NCBI GenBank assembly: GCA_034509925.1
Contig: CM067531.1
Location: 3,901,501-3,965,500 of the forward strand
DNA length: 64,000 bases
Source of the DNA: Hirudinaria manillensis
Taxonomy: Eukaryota; Annelida; Clitellata; Hirudinida; Hirudinidae
Direction of reading: 5' to 3'
Part shown: piece after piece, positions 52,307 through 63,700 of the stretch
Layout of the letters: each line of letters begins with the position of its first letter
Position numbering within the stretch: the stretch's first letter is position 1
The notes under the pieces: model-generated
What the model was told of the DNA's origin: nothing
The model's database searches: none
Seen by the model: the letters and a program-made list of their open reading frames with translations, nothing else
Made by a program: the position numbers and the translations under genes

Positions 52307-53644
52307 AAAGTTTCTTCTGGATGCTTCCAAGCATGAGTTTATAGCTGCATGCATGCAATTTATTCTTAATTTTGAAATTCTCCTCTCAAAGCTATCTTCG
52401 TCTTGTGGTCATCTGAGACTGATTTTTTGCATAATCATCTTCAAGATTTAGTTTCTGGAATTCCATATTTTCTAGGGTCTTTTAGTGAAATATTATCATA
52501 ATGGTTTTTTAGAGACTTAAATAAACGAATCACACAATTTGTTCTGTTCTTGTTGTAATGTTGCTGATATGCTTTTGAAGTGGGACTTGCACTTGAATCA
52601 CTATGAGGCCTGTTTGAATAGTTCTATTATATTAATTGGGTGCTTTGGGGCATGTTACAAGGTTTTCCTGGCGCTACTCGAGAAGAGGGGAGCATCTGTT
52701 TACATCAATAATCTGCGTCGACGTATTTTTGCAGTTCGCGTTGCAAGGTTTAAGGTCAAGCTTCGAGTGTGAAAAGCAAGTGCGCCCGATAAAAACTACA
52801 CGATGGTATTCTGACAAGATTAAAAGTTTAACGAGCTGCAATTATACCGAACTCATGTATTTCAAAAACTTAATTTATGTTATAATCTTAAATTAGTTCT
52901 GGCAATGTAGATCTAAACGAGTTAAGTCTGTAAAAAGACCATTATCCGATTAAAAGATTAATTAGCCCTAGTTAATGCAGCACGATTTTGAAGCATTTTA
53001 AGTACTCAAAGTAGATCTAGGTTGGTCTTGCTCCATATTCTTTGTTCTGGAATTTGGTGCGAACAGCGGTATACAACAGGTTTTTATATAACTACATTTC
53101 TTTCCATTTAAACAAAAAGGCATTTTAAAGTTTAAAAAAATAAATTAGTGATGACTTAAACCAAAAAATCAATCCGAGATAAAATAAAGTATAGAAATTT
53201 TGCAAGAAGCCTCGATTTGAAATAATTCTCAACTTATTATTAATTTCTTATAAATTTATTGTTAAAACCACATTAAATAAATCTTTTTTATTGCATTGCA
53301 CTAAATTGAATTTTATATAAAATAAAAATGCTTTTTTGTAAATCGAGGACACACAATGTAAATATACCTTCGTAAGGATCAAGCGATAAGTAAGATCAGC
53401 TGATAGAATTCATTTCCTTGATTGAGAATTGAGGCGGAATTATCTAAGACCGGCCGACTATAGTAACTCACTTACAGGTAAAACAGACACTCTAGCTAGT
53501 CTTTTAATTAATTTAGGACGATATAATGGCTCTTAATTACTTCGGTAAAATTAATCGTGGGACTTTCGAAATAAGTTATTTACCTCGGATCGTCGGAATG
53601 GCATCAGACGTCGACTTAACGAAAAACAACTTGTCGCTTCAGCT
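52307..53644. other. IDE 3' flank and THAP gene upstream region
   Basis: Contains the IDE 3' UTR with AATAAA at 52520-52525. The rest is AT-rich with no supported exon. Confidence 0.55.
52520..52525 (+). terminator. IDE polyadenylation signal
   Basis: AATAAA 214 bp after the IDE stop codon. Confidence 0.6.
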
Positions 53645-54388
53645 ATGGTTTATAAGTGCAGTGCCTCAGGTTGCAAGAGTGGATATGACGGACGCCCCAA
53701 AGATGTTTCGGTGACATTCCATTCCTTTCCATTGAAACATCCCCAACTCCTTCTCAGATGGATGGTGGCCGTACGAAACAAATCCTTCGTACCAACCAAG
53801 TACTCCAGACTGTGCTCTCTACATTTCCAGCCAGATGATTTCATCCAGGAAAGTTCAGACACGAACGTCACTAGAAGGAGGTCCATGGGATCCAGAAGAC
53901 TCATTCTGAGAAGATTGAAGAAGGATGCCTACCCAACTATGAAACTTCCATCGTCCTCAACGAGTCACGAGCTGAAAATCAAAGACGAACCTCAAAGCCC
54001 ACTCCCAGTTCAAAATTCTTCAATGTTTGAAATAGAATTTTTCAACCAGTCAGACTCGGTGAGGATGAGTTCAGATGAATCGAGCGAGACGACACTCAGC
54101 GACATCAACGAATTCCTCAACAACTGCCCGCCTCCAGAAGGCTTTCACAAAGTCATATCGCAAGACCAGTTGGTCATCTACGCTCTGAGCGTCAACAAGG
54201 GCATACCTCACGTGCGATGTGCTCTCACCGTAACGTCCGATCTCACGCCCATCATGTCGATGGGAGGGAGCATCATCGCCAAAGAATCTTTCAAGAACAT
54301 CGTCAACGGAAAGATAAACAAAATCACGGAGATCATGAAACTGCTCCGACAACTGGAGACGTGGTTATCGAACTTTCCGACCGCGTGA
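53645..54388 (+). CDS. THAP-domain (C2CH zinc finger) protein
   Basis: Single exon of 247 codons plus stop. The N-terminal THAP domain (1-99) has the full C2CH set C5-x4-C10-x46-C57-x2-H60, the invariant W39, FP at 28-29, F61 and a variant AVPTIF box (AYPTM, 95-99 with P97). THAP domains are DNA-binding zinc fingers related to the P-element transposase. The rest is Ser/acidic-rich (100-160), then a compact C-terminal part (about 165-247, GFHKVISQDQLVIYALSVNK...ITEIMKLLRQLETWLSNF) that I do not recognise; its last helix may be a coiled coil. No transposase RNase-H domain is seen. It is the only intronless multi-hundred-codon gene here. It is convergent with RNASEH2A. Confidence 0.9.
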   Translation: MVYKCSASGCKSGYDGRPKDVSVTFHSFPLKHPQLLLRWMVAVRNKSFVPTKYSRLCSLHFQPDDFIQESSDTNVTRRRSMGSRRLILRRLKKDAYPTMKLPSSSTSHELKIKDEPQSPLPVQNSSMFEIEFFNQSDSVRMSSDESSETTLSDINEFLNNCPPPEGFHKVISQDQLVIYALSVNKGIPHVRCALTVTSDLTPIMSMGGSIIAKESFKNIVNGKINKITEIMKLLRQLETWLSNFPTA

Positions 54389-54427
54389 ACTACGGACGTT
54401 TTTTATTTCAAAGTTATTTGGCATTTT

Positions 54428-56195
54428 TTAAAGAAAGAAATTATCAGCTGATTTGAGGCCATGATGAGCGAAGAAGTTGCTCGAAGTCCTCTGTTTGTCT
54501 TTGTTGTTGACGATTGCTGTGTTCCCGGACCGAAAGAATTTGGATATCGATGCTTTTGACTGCCTTTCTGGTACTTCTTCATCATCCTCCCTGAAAATGT
54601 TTGTGAATTATTGATATTAATAAACTATTATTTTTTTTTCATGTTCACTTGAGGTAATTCAAAACATTCCATTGTTTGTTCGTTTTTTTTTTAATAATTG
54701 CTTGTTGACCAAAATGTGAGTCAGGAATGGATACTTTATTATTATTATTATTATTGACATTATATATGAAGCTTTTGTTTGCAGAAAATAAAAACAACTC
54801 ATTCAATGAGAACAACTCATGTTGTGAAGTTTTGACAAACAAAAACATGTTTGTAAATTTGTTTTTCTTCTTCTTGCATCAAGTTTTTGATTTAACGTAA
54901 AACAAACCATTTGACTGAAATGCCTTCTTTATCGAGTATCGAAGCAGCCGTTGACCAACTGAACCTCACGACCTGCGGGAATCCGAACACGGGATCGAAG
55001 CAATCCCTTAAAAACTTCTTCGTTTTTGGATCTAAAATTTTAACAAATTGGTTCACTGGGTCAGTGTTGGTTTATGTGTTGATTTAAACATTTCAGAGAT
55101 TAATAAAAATTTTTTATAGAAACCCTAGTTAATTATAAGTTGTCGTTTATTGTTGCAAATTAATTGACCAGCACCTCCGGGATATCCCGATCCATAATCC
55201 ATGTTCTTGAAGGAATCATTTTCCAGAAACTGCCACTCCCTGAGAGCTTTGTCCCTTGCAACCTGGAATAAACAACAACAAAACAATGCAAATGTCAAAC
55301 AACTGAATACACCAAGAAGTTCTGCAAACCAACCTTGGCACAAATACTTGCAGCGCTGACGATCGGGAACAAGGAATCTGCTTTCTTCGAGACGGTGATT
55401 TTTAATTCTGGAAACAAGTTTTGCAACTTTTTCTGGTAGCTATTGGCATCTCCAACAGTGTCTAAGTAGACCTTCATGGGAAAGATAATTCCCTTTGATT
55501 CATTGTTTTAATGTAATTTAAGTAAATAAGATGCAAATTTACCTCCTGAAGGTTTACTCCTAACTCTATGACTCGTGCAATGAGATTGATGGCTGTATCG
55601 TGTGACAGCAAATTTAAATTATACTTTGTTCTATAATAACAAGCACCAATTTTAGACCAACATTTAAGCATTACAAATATTAAGAAAAAAGATAAGTAAA
55701 TATAATTAATATTTCACACATGATTATGTATTATAAATTACTTTTTTAGCATGCTGTTTGAAATGAAATTTGGGGAAAGGATGTCTATGACCCATCCAAG
55801 AGTATCTTTCTCTTCTTTGAGATTTGCAAACAATTCATCTCTTTGTTCTTCCTTAAGTGTCTTTGAGTCTGACAAAAAAAACTCTTGGTTTAAATACATG
55901 TTTCGACATTTATATAAATAAAAATCATTAGCAAGGCAATATGACCTGCGAATCCAATGGTCTTTAGAATTTCGGTCTTTGATATAGGACAAAAGCAAGC
56001 TCCATAAACCATGGGTCCTAAAACAGAAACTTGTTTCTTCAATTAATAACAATGGGATTGCAATGTTTACGAACCTAAAACGGGTCCTCTTCCCGCTTCG
56101 TCGATGCCCATCATGCACCCCTCTTTTTTGCTGATTTCTGGGACGACACCCTCAACCCGATGATTTTTTCTGTTATCATAAGTCCCAAAATCCAT
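54428..56195 (-). CDS. RNASEH2A: ribonuclease H2 catalytic subunit A
   Basis: Eight exons on minus (56195-56075, 56017-55946, 55868-55742, 55630-55543, 55471-55334, 55262-55175, 55031-54908, 54590-54428) give 306 codons plus stop (human 299). The catalytic acids are present: D32 and E33 in [17 protein letters not shown]140 in VYLDTVG and D168 in KKADSLFP, with the ribonucleotide-sensing tyrosine at about 209 in [37 protein letters not shown] and [14 protein letters not shown] match the family. RNase H2 removes single ribonucleotides from DNA and resolves RNA:DNA hybrids as the A/B/C complex. The tail has KASISKFF, a PIP-like motif, then a last [12 protein letters not shown] segment. The first residues before the GIDEAGRG motif are variable. 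Confidence 0.96.
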
Positions 56196-58105
56196 GTTCA
56201 GAACTTGAGCGGTAGGCGATTCGTGCGCTTTAAATTAATTACAGAGCTGCGCAACAAAACAAGACTAAAATTCCCGGTAGAGCGATTTTAAAAGTGATCC
56301 TTGAAATAATTTTAAAAAAATTTGAGCAACATTCGCATTCATTCAAACATCTAAAAGCCATGTGGGTAAATGTCAAAATAACATTCGGATTTTCGTTTAG
56401 GAGACAATTGATTGTTGGGTAATGTTGAGACATATCCGAAACAACGTTTGACGGATTTCAGCGTCTGTAGACCAGAGACTTAACAAATGGAACCTGTCCT
56501 ACTTATTTAATGCGTCAGTAATTTCTAATTCCGAGCAACAATTTTCCGGGCTCCGTCGAATGCGCTCCTGTGCCATTATTTCAATGTACAGCTGCCGCAA
56601 TACGATTCTCATTCGATCTTGCAGCAATGTATTTGACCGCATACTTAGACCACGAGGATAATTGCTAGTAGATTTAATAGAGTTTTTGCTGGCAAGTAAT
56701 TTGAAACTGAGGCGGGGGACGAGAAAAGTGGACGAATGATAGAAATTCTCCGGCAATGTATCGGTGAATTGCAGGAGCATTCAACATTCATCGAGGCAAC
56801 AGCGTCTGGATCGCAAACGCCTCGGCACCAATTTAAATCGAAACGTCGCCTTGAATACCAAACAAAGTTTTACTGCCTCAGAATAAGAAGATCTACGTCC
56901 TAACTGGCGCTGACTTGCTCTCTCGAAAGCAGCAAAATACGCAAGATGCTCCGATAATTTCCTAACACAAATTATGGTACTAAATCTCTCTCCCTACAGA
57001 GTGCTATCATTGAGAAGATGGGTGCACAAAAGATCTTAGACTTGCAGAAGGTAATGAGAGTCCCTTCTGGAATCGAAAATTTTCCTCGCGGAAAATCTGT
57101 TGTTGTTGTTTTTTTTGACGAAATCGAGAAGGCGATAAAAAGTTTCTTGCTTTTGCTTTTATTTCTTATACAATTTGTCTTTTGCTTGATTTAAAAAGGT
57201 AGAGCAAGTGAAAAAAAAATTGATGGCCGTGCGGCACAATCAATCGCGCTTAGTCCTTTCAATCTTTTGAAATCACTTAGGTGGAGTCATTTAAGATTGA
57301 TGGTCATATACTTTTTAATTGCTCCGACACTACCTTAGACGAGCCATTGCGTCGGACAGAATAAAAAATGGACAAGAAAATGCAATACTTTTTTCATGCA
57401 TCAAGATTGTGAAGTTTGATTCTATTTTTATGCTCGAAATAAATGAAATTCTTGTAAAATGGCGTTCGCTCGGTGAACATGCGGTGGTCAACTCCAATTT
57501 CGTGCTATTAGTGACGGTTGTGTCGTAAAAGGAAACTTGGACGGACACCTAATTGCTAGTTGTAAATGCGAGCCAATTTCCACTCAGCCACGCCCAGTTG
57601 ATGACGTATAAGGAAAATAAATTATTTAAAAAAATACATATACTACTGCCATCGTCAGAAACGACCAACAACAACATAGCTGTTCGGTTTATTTGGCGGT
57701 TAATTAATCTTTCAGAAATGATCAAAAATTCGATCGAATTAATGATTGCAATAATGTTTGGAAATGTTTCGGCGGACACATGCGTCTTGGTGAACATCTG
57801 GAGAAAGTATTCCACATCCCTCTGGACCGGTCATCAACACGCGTAACTCGGAGGCAAATAGAAGTTCAATTTCAATCCAGCAGATCAACCGCTCCGCTCC
57901 GGAAGCGGACGTTGTTCCAATTCGAAACGAATTCTGACAGGAAACCTGGAAAGACCAGATGGAACTCCAGCACGAAATGGCCATAGAAATATTAAGAGTT
58001 AAAGGTATTTTATTAATAATTCGTAAAATGCAATGCTCTTCGTGAAAGAGTGTCCGAGTGTAGACCTGAATGCATGCTTTTGGTTAGCAGCCTGCAGCGG
58101 ACGGA
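56196..58105. other. RNASEH2A upstream region with isolated exon-like pieces
   Basis: Three candidate pieces lack partners: minus 56499-56706 (listed separately); plus 57001-57050 (AG-flanked 17 codons SAIIEKMGAQKILDLQK with a GT donor); and a 57780-57986 block open in several frames. Too little supports joining them into a gene. Confidence 0.35.
56499..56706 (-). CDS. candidate terminal exon of an unrecognised small protein
   Basis: Begins after a pyrimidine-rich acceptor (CCCCCGCCTCAG) at 56706 and reads 69 codons to TAG. The core TLLQDRMRIVLRQLYIEIMA followed by QERIRR is a strong amphipathic helix. The VLRQ...EI...R spacing faintly recalls CRF/DH44-type peptide hormones, but no signal peptide, flanking dibasic pair or amidation glycine is visible in this exon. 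Upstream exons were not found. Function unknown. Confidence 0.35.
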
Positions 58106-58106
58106 C

Positions 58107-58260
58107 TATAAAAGACCAAGATTATCGGTGAAATGTTCACGTCTCAAACAAGATGGCGAATTTTCCCGCCTTCGTCGGTCCTTTTGTAGCGCGTTTAGTG
58201 ACGTCGTCATCTTGAAGTCACGTGACTAGAAACTAGACAATCCAATGACAAGCCGGTGAG
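58107..58260 (+). promoter_or_regulatory. promoter-like cluster: TATA, YY1, E2F, CRE-like, E-box, CCAAT, then a 5' splice site
   Basis: In order: TATAAAAG 58107-58114, AAGATGGCG 58150-58158 (YY1 type), TTTCCCGCC 58162-58170 (E2F type), TGACGTCG 58199-58206 (CRE-like), perfect palindrome AGTCACGTGACT 58216-58227, CCAAT 58242-58246, and CCG|GTGAGT donor after 58255. Motifs are seen. A promoter with a noncoding first exon, perhaps for the signal-peptide exon at 59738, is inferred. Confidence 0.5.
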
Positions 58261-59701
58261 TTTGTGATTAATTTAATGAAATGACATTAACAACAACAAT
58301 AATAATAATTATAATAATAATAATAATAGATTAATAATAAACTATTTGTACTTAATTAATTTCATTAAATAAATTTTAACATGTTTAAGAAAACCAACCC
58401 AACGAAAGAGTAAATTAATGAACAAGATCTGCAACAAATACTCAGATCCATTGGATTCATGCAGTAATTAAAGGACCGAAAAAATAAAGTTCATCGTAAA
58501 TTCAAGGCGAAATTTCATTCAATCACATTTTATTACGTGAATTATTAGAGTTATTGATTTATTATTTGAATTAAATTACATTAACAAAAAAATTCCACTG
58601 ACTGTGGATTAATAATGAATGTGGTTTGTTTGTTTATTTATTGTTTTTTTTTTGTTGGAATTTGGTGGTTCTAAATTGATGTTTGAAAATGTTTTATAGC
58701 TCCATTTCTGGAGATAAAAGAAAGATGAAACGTAAACAAAAGTGGAATGTTGTAAATAATATAAAATTAGCACGAAATTACAGACTTGGATGACATTTTT
58801 AGTAACACGTGAAGGAAATGAGAATCGAACGAACGTGAGTTTTGTGCCAGAGGAAAAAAAATTATATAGCGCTATACTCAGAGTCATTGAAAACAATGCC
58901 GTTCGGTCCCCGGTTCAGTGTGGAAACAGGTCACTTTACGATCAACCCAAAGACTATTTAGCTATTCGAACGTTTATATTTTTTTTTGGAGAGAATATAG
59001 AACATTTTCGAGACATTAAACTTTAACAAGCGAGGTTTTCAAAGCGATTTTTTTCTTATCTCCTTCGTTCACACCCCAGCATTCCTGCAGGTCAAATTTT
59101 CTCCCGGCAATCCTAGGTGTCGCGCGTCGAGATTTGGCGCGTCTCTTGCGCCCCAGAGATTACGTCTGACAACAATGGGACATCTAAAAATACAAAAGAA
59201 ATATTCCCTCTTGAGTTTCGAAATCTCCCCACAATTGCTCAGGAGAAATATTTTCTACTCGAGTTCATAATTTCACAGTAAATTAATTATGAAAGAACAA
59301 AAAATGTCGCCTTAAAAAGCAAAACAATTTCGCACAATAAATTCTCGCAAAGGCGTTTATTGACTCGAACGTATCGCAGAAGTCGCTGGAGCGTGTGCTG
59401 TTGTGCGTGCGTCTGGACGTTGACTTTCTTAAGCCGACAAGTTGTCCGTTAGTCACGTGATTAGTAATTCCGGACGTGTTTTCCAGTCATTACGGACAGC
59501 ATTCGATGCTGGAAAATTAAAACTAAGATCTCCGATAACACGATTCACTCCCCATCACTTTTTTGCGATTTCCTATCAGCACATCGGATAATTTCACGTC
59601 GCATTTATTGTGGTTAATCATGATTGTTTTGTAAATATAATTACGTGTAATTATATTTACGTGTAACTATATTATTCGTTACAATTACTTTCTAAATGCA
59701 G

Positions 59702-59786
59702 CTCATTGTGCGTGCTTTGTGAGTTCAACTGGAGAGGATGAAGAAGATCCTGAGATTGTGCTGCATCTTCGCTTTCATACTTCCAC
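59702..59786 (+). CDS. first coding exon of a secreted or membrane protein (partial)
   Basis: An exon with acceptor GCAG before 59702 and donor C|GTAAGT after 59786. The ATG at 59738 opens MKKILRLCCIFAFILP, a basic n-region plus hydrophobic core, as in a signal peptide. The split codon continues in a later exon that I could not place in the window. The rest of the gene may lie beyond 64000, so the product is unknown. Confidence 0.5.
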
Positions 59787-60570
59787 GTAAGTCTGCATTT
59801 TCCACGAATTACATTCAATTTTTTGATTTAAAATCAAAAAGGAATTTTTTTTATTATCCCAACTATAGCGCTAAAATTTCCTGCAAGTTTTAAACTTACA
59901 AAATTAATATTCTGAGATTATTAAAAAAGAAAAAAACGAATCTGAAATTCTATAAGATATGAGTAAAAATATATTAATAATATATAATTTTAGATTATTA
60001 ATAAGATATAATTTAAAAACATCGTTATGTAAGTTATCCTCAAATTCCATCATTATGCAATAAATCTCAGAATTAACGTCTTTTCCACCAAAAGAGTTTA
60101 TATTTTTGAATAAATTTTTTAAAAAATATTTGAAAATCAATTATAAAGTCCTCATAAAATATTTCTCCTCGCTTCAAGCTCATATTTAATGGTTTGCCTC
60201 CATTTGTGTCCCTCGGCTATTTCGACGGTGTTTGCATTTGAAGTATTCATAATTTCAGAATAATTTCCGAGAGAATGTTGTGACATAATTTTGCAAATTA
60301 ATAATAAACAAACAACGAAGTTATTTTTGGAAACCATAGAAAAAATGGTAAATAGAATGCAGAAGAGGAGGCAAGCATAATTGCAAGAACCCATTGGTCA
60401 AATGCAACAAAATTTTGTTTGGTTCTCTGCAAATCTCTTTTCAATGATAATCGATTATTTTAACAAACAAGTAATCGATATAAAATCAGTTTATTTAAGT
60501 TATATAAATAAATCATTTATTTCATTATTTAATTAAAAATAATTAACTAATACTTACAAATAAATGAATA

Positions 60571-60638
60571 ATTAAATTGGGCGTCAAAACCTTTCCGGGA
60601 TAAGGAAGGGGAAGACCTTGGCTGGACCGGACGGGGTA
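60571..60638. repeat. dispersed repeat block, copy 1
   Basis: 68 bp starting ATTAAATTGGGCGTCAAAAC and ending GGACCGGACGGGGTA. Nearly identical to 62263-62329, same orientation. Confidence 0.9.
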
Positions 60639-62262
60639 AAACCGCAAAGTAAGTGATCAAGATGAGTAGTTGAACCGATGATGAATGAATGAATGGCTTG
60701 AGACTGAATAATGAATTATCGGGTCTGGAGTTTCCTTTCTGGAAACGATCCTGAAGTCAGATCCTGGAGAATTTCCGCGTGTTGCACTCCGTGGCTTTTC
60801 CATTTCTAATTTGAATATGCAAACATGCAAATGAATATGCAAATGAGGACGCCTCTAAGCATTGAAAGCAGGAAGTGCCAACTCATTCTGATTCCGGCAT
60901 TCGTCTGAATTCTATGGTTCTGCGTTCAAATTCAGGAAACTGGCGAAGAAAAGAACCATCTTGCAATTGATGACCCACAATTTCTGACGAATTCTGCTTT
61001 TTATTTACTTCTTGGGTTGGGGACGATTGTGGATTTAATTAATTATATTATTTCTTTGGGCAATTATGAATTTAATTATTACATTTCTTAAGTAATTACG
61101 TATTTAATTATTTTTATTTTTATTTTTAATAATCATTCGAGCTGAATTAAAAGTCTGACGTTAAGCTTTTGGCACGAACAAATTTTCAACGTTCATGCAT
61201 TCAAAGAAGCTGTCAACAGTGAGAATGCTGTTGTCTTTGGTAAGGATGACGATGCTGATGATGATGCTGCTGCTGATGATGACAACGACGATGGTGGTGG
61301 TAGGAATCCTGCAAATGACACAGAAAATCTGCCATATCGGTCAGCCTCCCTCTTTTATTCTCTCACGTTGCACGTGATCGAGTGGCAGACCACGTGACTC
61401 GGAATAAATATCCATCAGTTGTTAATTTCCTCTAAACCTAGTCGGAGGCAGGTCTTGTTTACTTCTGGCGGTTCATCCAGCAGACGAGTTTTACATTTTA
61501 TCCGGGCCGCGACCGCAAATGCCGAGTGACGTGCAAATGGAGTGGTGCATTACTTTCCAATTTCTCTTCTGTCAATCAACGCTGCTTGTCGATTACGGAC
61601 ACTTGCATCTATGGAGATGCCACCCAACTCCCTCTTCCCCCCTCCTCTAATTGAAAAGACACACCGCACCATAACCACTGTTGTGCTGATTTCATTCTGG
61701 GGAGGCAGCCTGCAAAGCACCTGGAAAAGAAATCGGCGATGAAAACTGAAAATCGCTGATTTTCTCAATATTTCGATTTCCTCTTTCGAGTCCAGAAAGT
61801 CGCGAATGCCAATGTAACTGTAATTCACTTGCTATAAAGACATATGTAGAACCATATCAGAGGCACTTCCATTTATGTAGCGCTCTTCACGATGTAGGGC
61901 TCTTGTGGCAGTCCGAACTTTGTTGCGAACATGAAACATTTGTTGCGACTTATGCCAATACCATGCCGCATGCAGGAACGCAACTCGTTCGGCCACCCTG
62001 CGTTTCAAGACTTAAATCTGTCCCCTTCTCCCCTGCAAAGTCAACGCCCCAGAATGGTGACGTCCTAAGGTCACCGACCTTCAAGTCTACGACGTTTCCA
62101 GGACTCACAGGGCAGTGAACCGAGAACGGAAAGCAGGTCGAGCGTGAAATTGGAGGAGAGGTTCGAAGGATTCTATCGAGGCGTTAATTGTGGATATTCA
62201 TCTTTCTCACGTCAAGGTAGACGACGGGAGGTCCGCTTATATTGCGTGCCAGGTGGATGTCG

Positions 62263-62329
62263 ATTAAATTGGGCGTCAAAACCTTTCCAGGGTAAGGAAG
62301 GGAAAGCCTTGGCTGGACCGGACGGGGTA
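62263..62329. repeat. dispersed repeat block, copy 2
   Basis: 67 bp copy of the 60571 block with a few substitutions and one single-base indel. Flanking sequence differs. Confidence 0.9.
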
Positions 62330-62587
62330 GACGGGCGGGTGATGGCTGGCCAGAGGCTGGGGAGCGAGGGTGGATTTGCGTCTTCTTTGTATGTGGTCCG
62401 GCAACTCGTCACCGTTCGTCCTCAGATTTTATTCCGACGATAATGAAAAAGGATGATTTAATCACGCTTCTTGTGCTCGCTCGACCGTGTACTCGCTCCT
62501 CGCGAATCACGGATGGAGTGAGGGATGAGAGAGTGAAAGATGGATGGACGGAGTGAGAGAAGAATGAATGAAGGATGGATGGGCGGA

Positions 62588-62774
62588 GTGATGGATGGAT
62601 GGATGGATGGATGGATGGATGGATGGATGGATGGATGGATGGATGGATGGATGGATGGATGGATGGATGGATGGATGGATGAATGAATGGATGGATGGAT
62701 GGATGGATGGATGGATGGATGGATGGATGGATGGATGGATGGATGGATGGATGGATGGATGGATGGATGGATGG
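62588..62774. repeat. (GATG)n tetranucleotide array
   Basis: About 46 GATG units, interrupted once by GAATGAAT near 62680-62690. Degenerate GGATG/GAATG units precede it from about 62510. Confidence 0.98.
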
Positions 62775-62958
62775 AGATTCCGTATTAAGTGTCTCTAAAA
62801 ACTCGTCGAAAGAGTCATGCGGGAATTATGGTTGTCATGGTTGCCACGAAATCCTTCTTCATTCCAAGGATTAGAAGCAACTCTTATATTCAAACATTTT
62901 TTGCATTCCTGAACTTTATTCCTGTTGGGCGAACATCATTAATTGATTGCTTTAACCG

Positions 62959-62960
<2 letters not shown>

Positions 62961-63012
<52 letters not shown>

Positions 63013-63053
63013 CGATTGATTGATCGATTGATCGATTGATCGATTGATTGATT
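62961..63053. repeat. (GATT)n array with GATC variants
   Basis: About 23 GATT units; the right half alternates GATT with GATC (ATCGATTG steps). Confidence 0.97.
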
Positions 63054-63392
63054 GTCAACCAGTAATTGAATAAATGTAATTGATTCGTCAATTGCAGATT
63101 TGCATCTCGGTTTGCGTTTGTGACGAAATGCAAGCAAATGTAGTTTTGAATTAAATTCTTTCTCACGGATTAGCAGTTGTGATTGGTCGCTGCGGAGTTG
63201 CGGTTGTCAATGGCAACTTGTCACGGATGGTTGGAAGAAGTGCAGAGCAGGTGCTCGTTGACATCGACGGTGTTGAAAGTCGAACCCCCGCCCTCTCCCG
63301 AGAGAGAGACAGGTGTGGAAATAAAAACCACCCTCAACGAACGAAGGAAAAGCTCCGAGGAGGATGGATCGATCGGAAGGATGGTTGCAGTG

Positions 63393-63700
63393 CAGTGGTG
63401 GTGGTAGTGGTAAGAGTGGTCGTGGTGGTTGGAGCGGCGGCGATGGATGTGGCGGTTGTAGTGCTGGTAGTGATGATGATGGTGGCAGTGGTGGTGGAAG
63501 CGGCAGTTGTAGTGGTGGTGGTAGTGGTAGGAGTGGTCGTGGTGGTTGGAGCGGCGGTGATGGATGTGGCGGTTGTAGTGGTGGTAGTGATGATGATGGT
63601 GGTGGTGGTGGAAGCGGCGGTTGTAGTGGTAGTGGTAGCGGTGGCAGTGGTAGCGGTGGAGGAGGTGGTGGTGATGGCGATGGTGGCGACGGAGCTGCTG
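63393..63700. repeat. GGT-rich triplet region with 117-bp higher-order repeat
   Basis: Imperfect GGT/AGT/GGC triplets. The segment from GGTTGGAGCGGCGG recurs at 63427 and 63544, a 117-bp (39-codon) period. In one plus frame it reads a Gly/Ser-rich repeat with GWSGGDGCGGCS. All three plus frames and several minus frames are open, so coding is not supported. Confidence 0.85.

Noticed and set aside
57739-57984. 81-codon minus and 68-codon plus frames over the same GC-richer block
   Set aside because: Open in several frames with no consistent splice sites; cannot be assigned to a gene.
62595-62874. Open frames reading poly-MDGW across the GATG array
   Set aside because: Pure satellite translation; no gene context.
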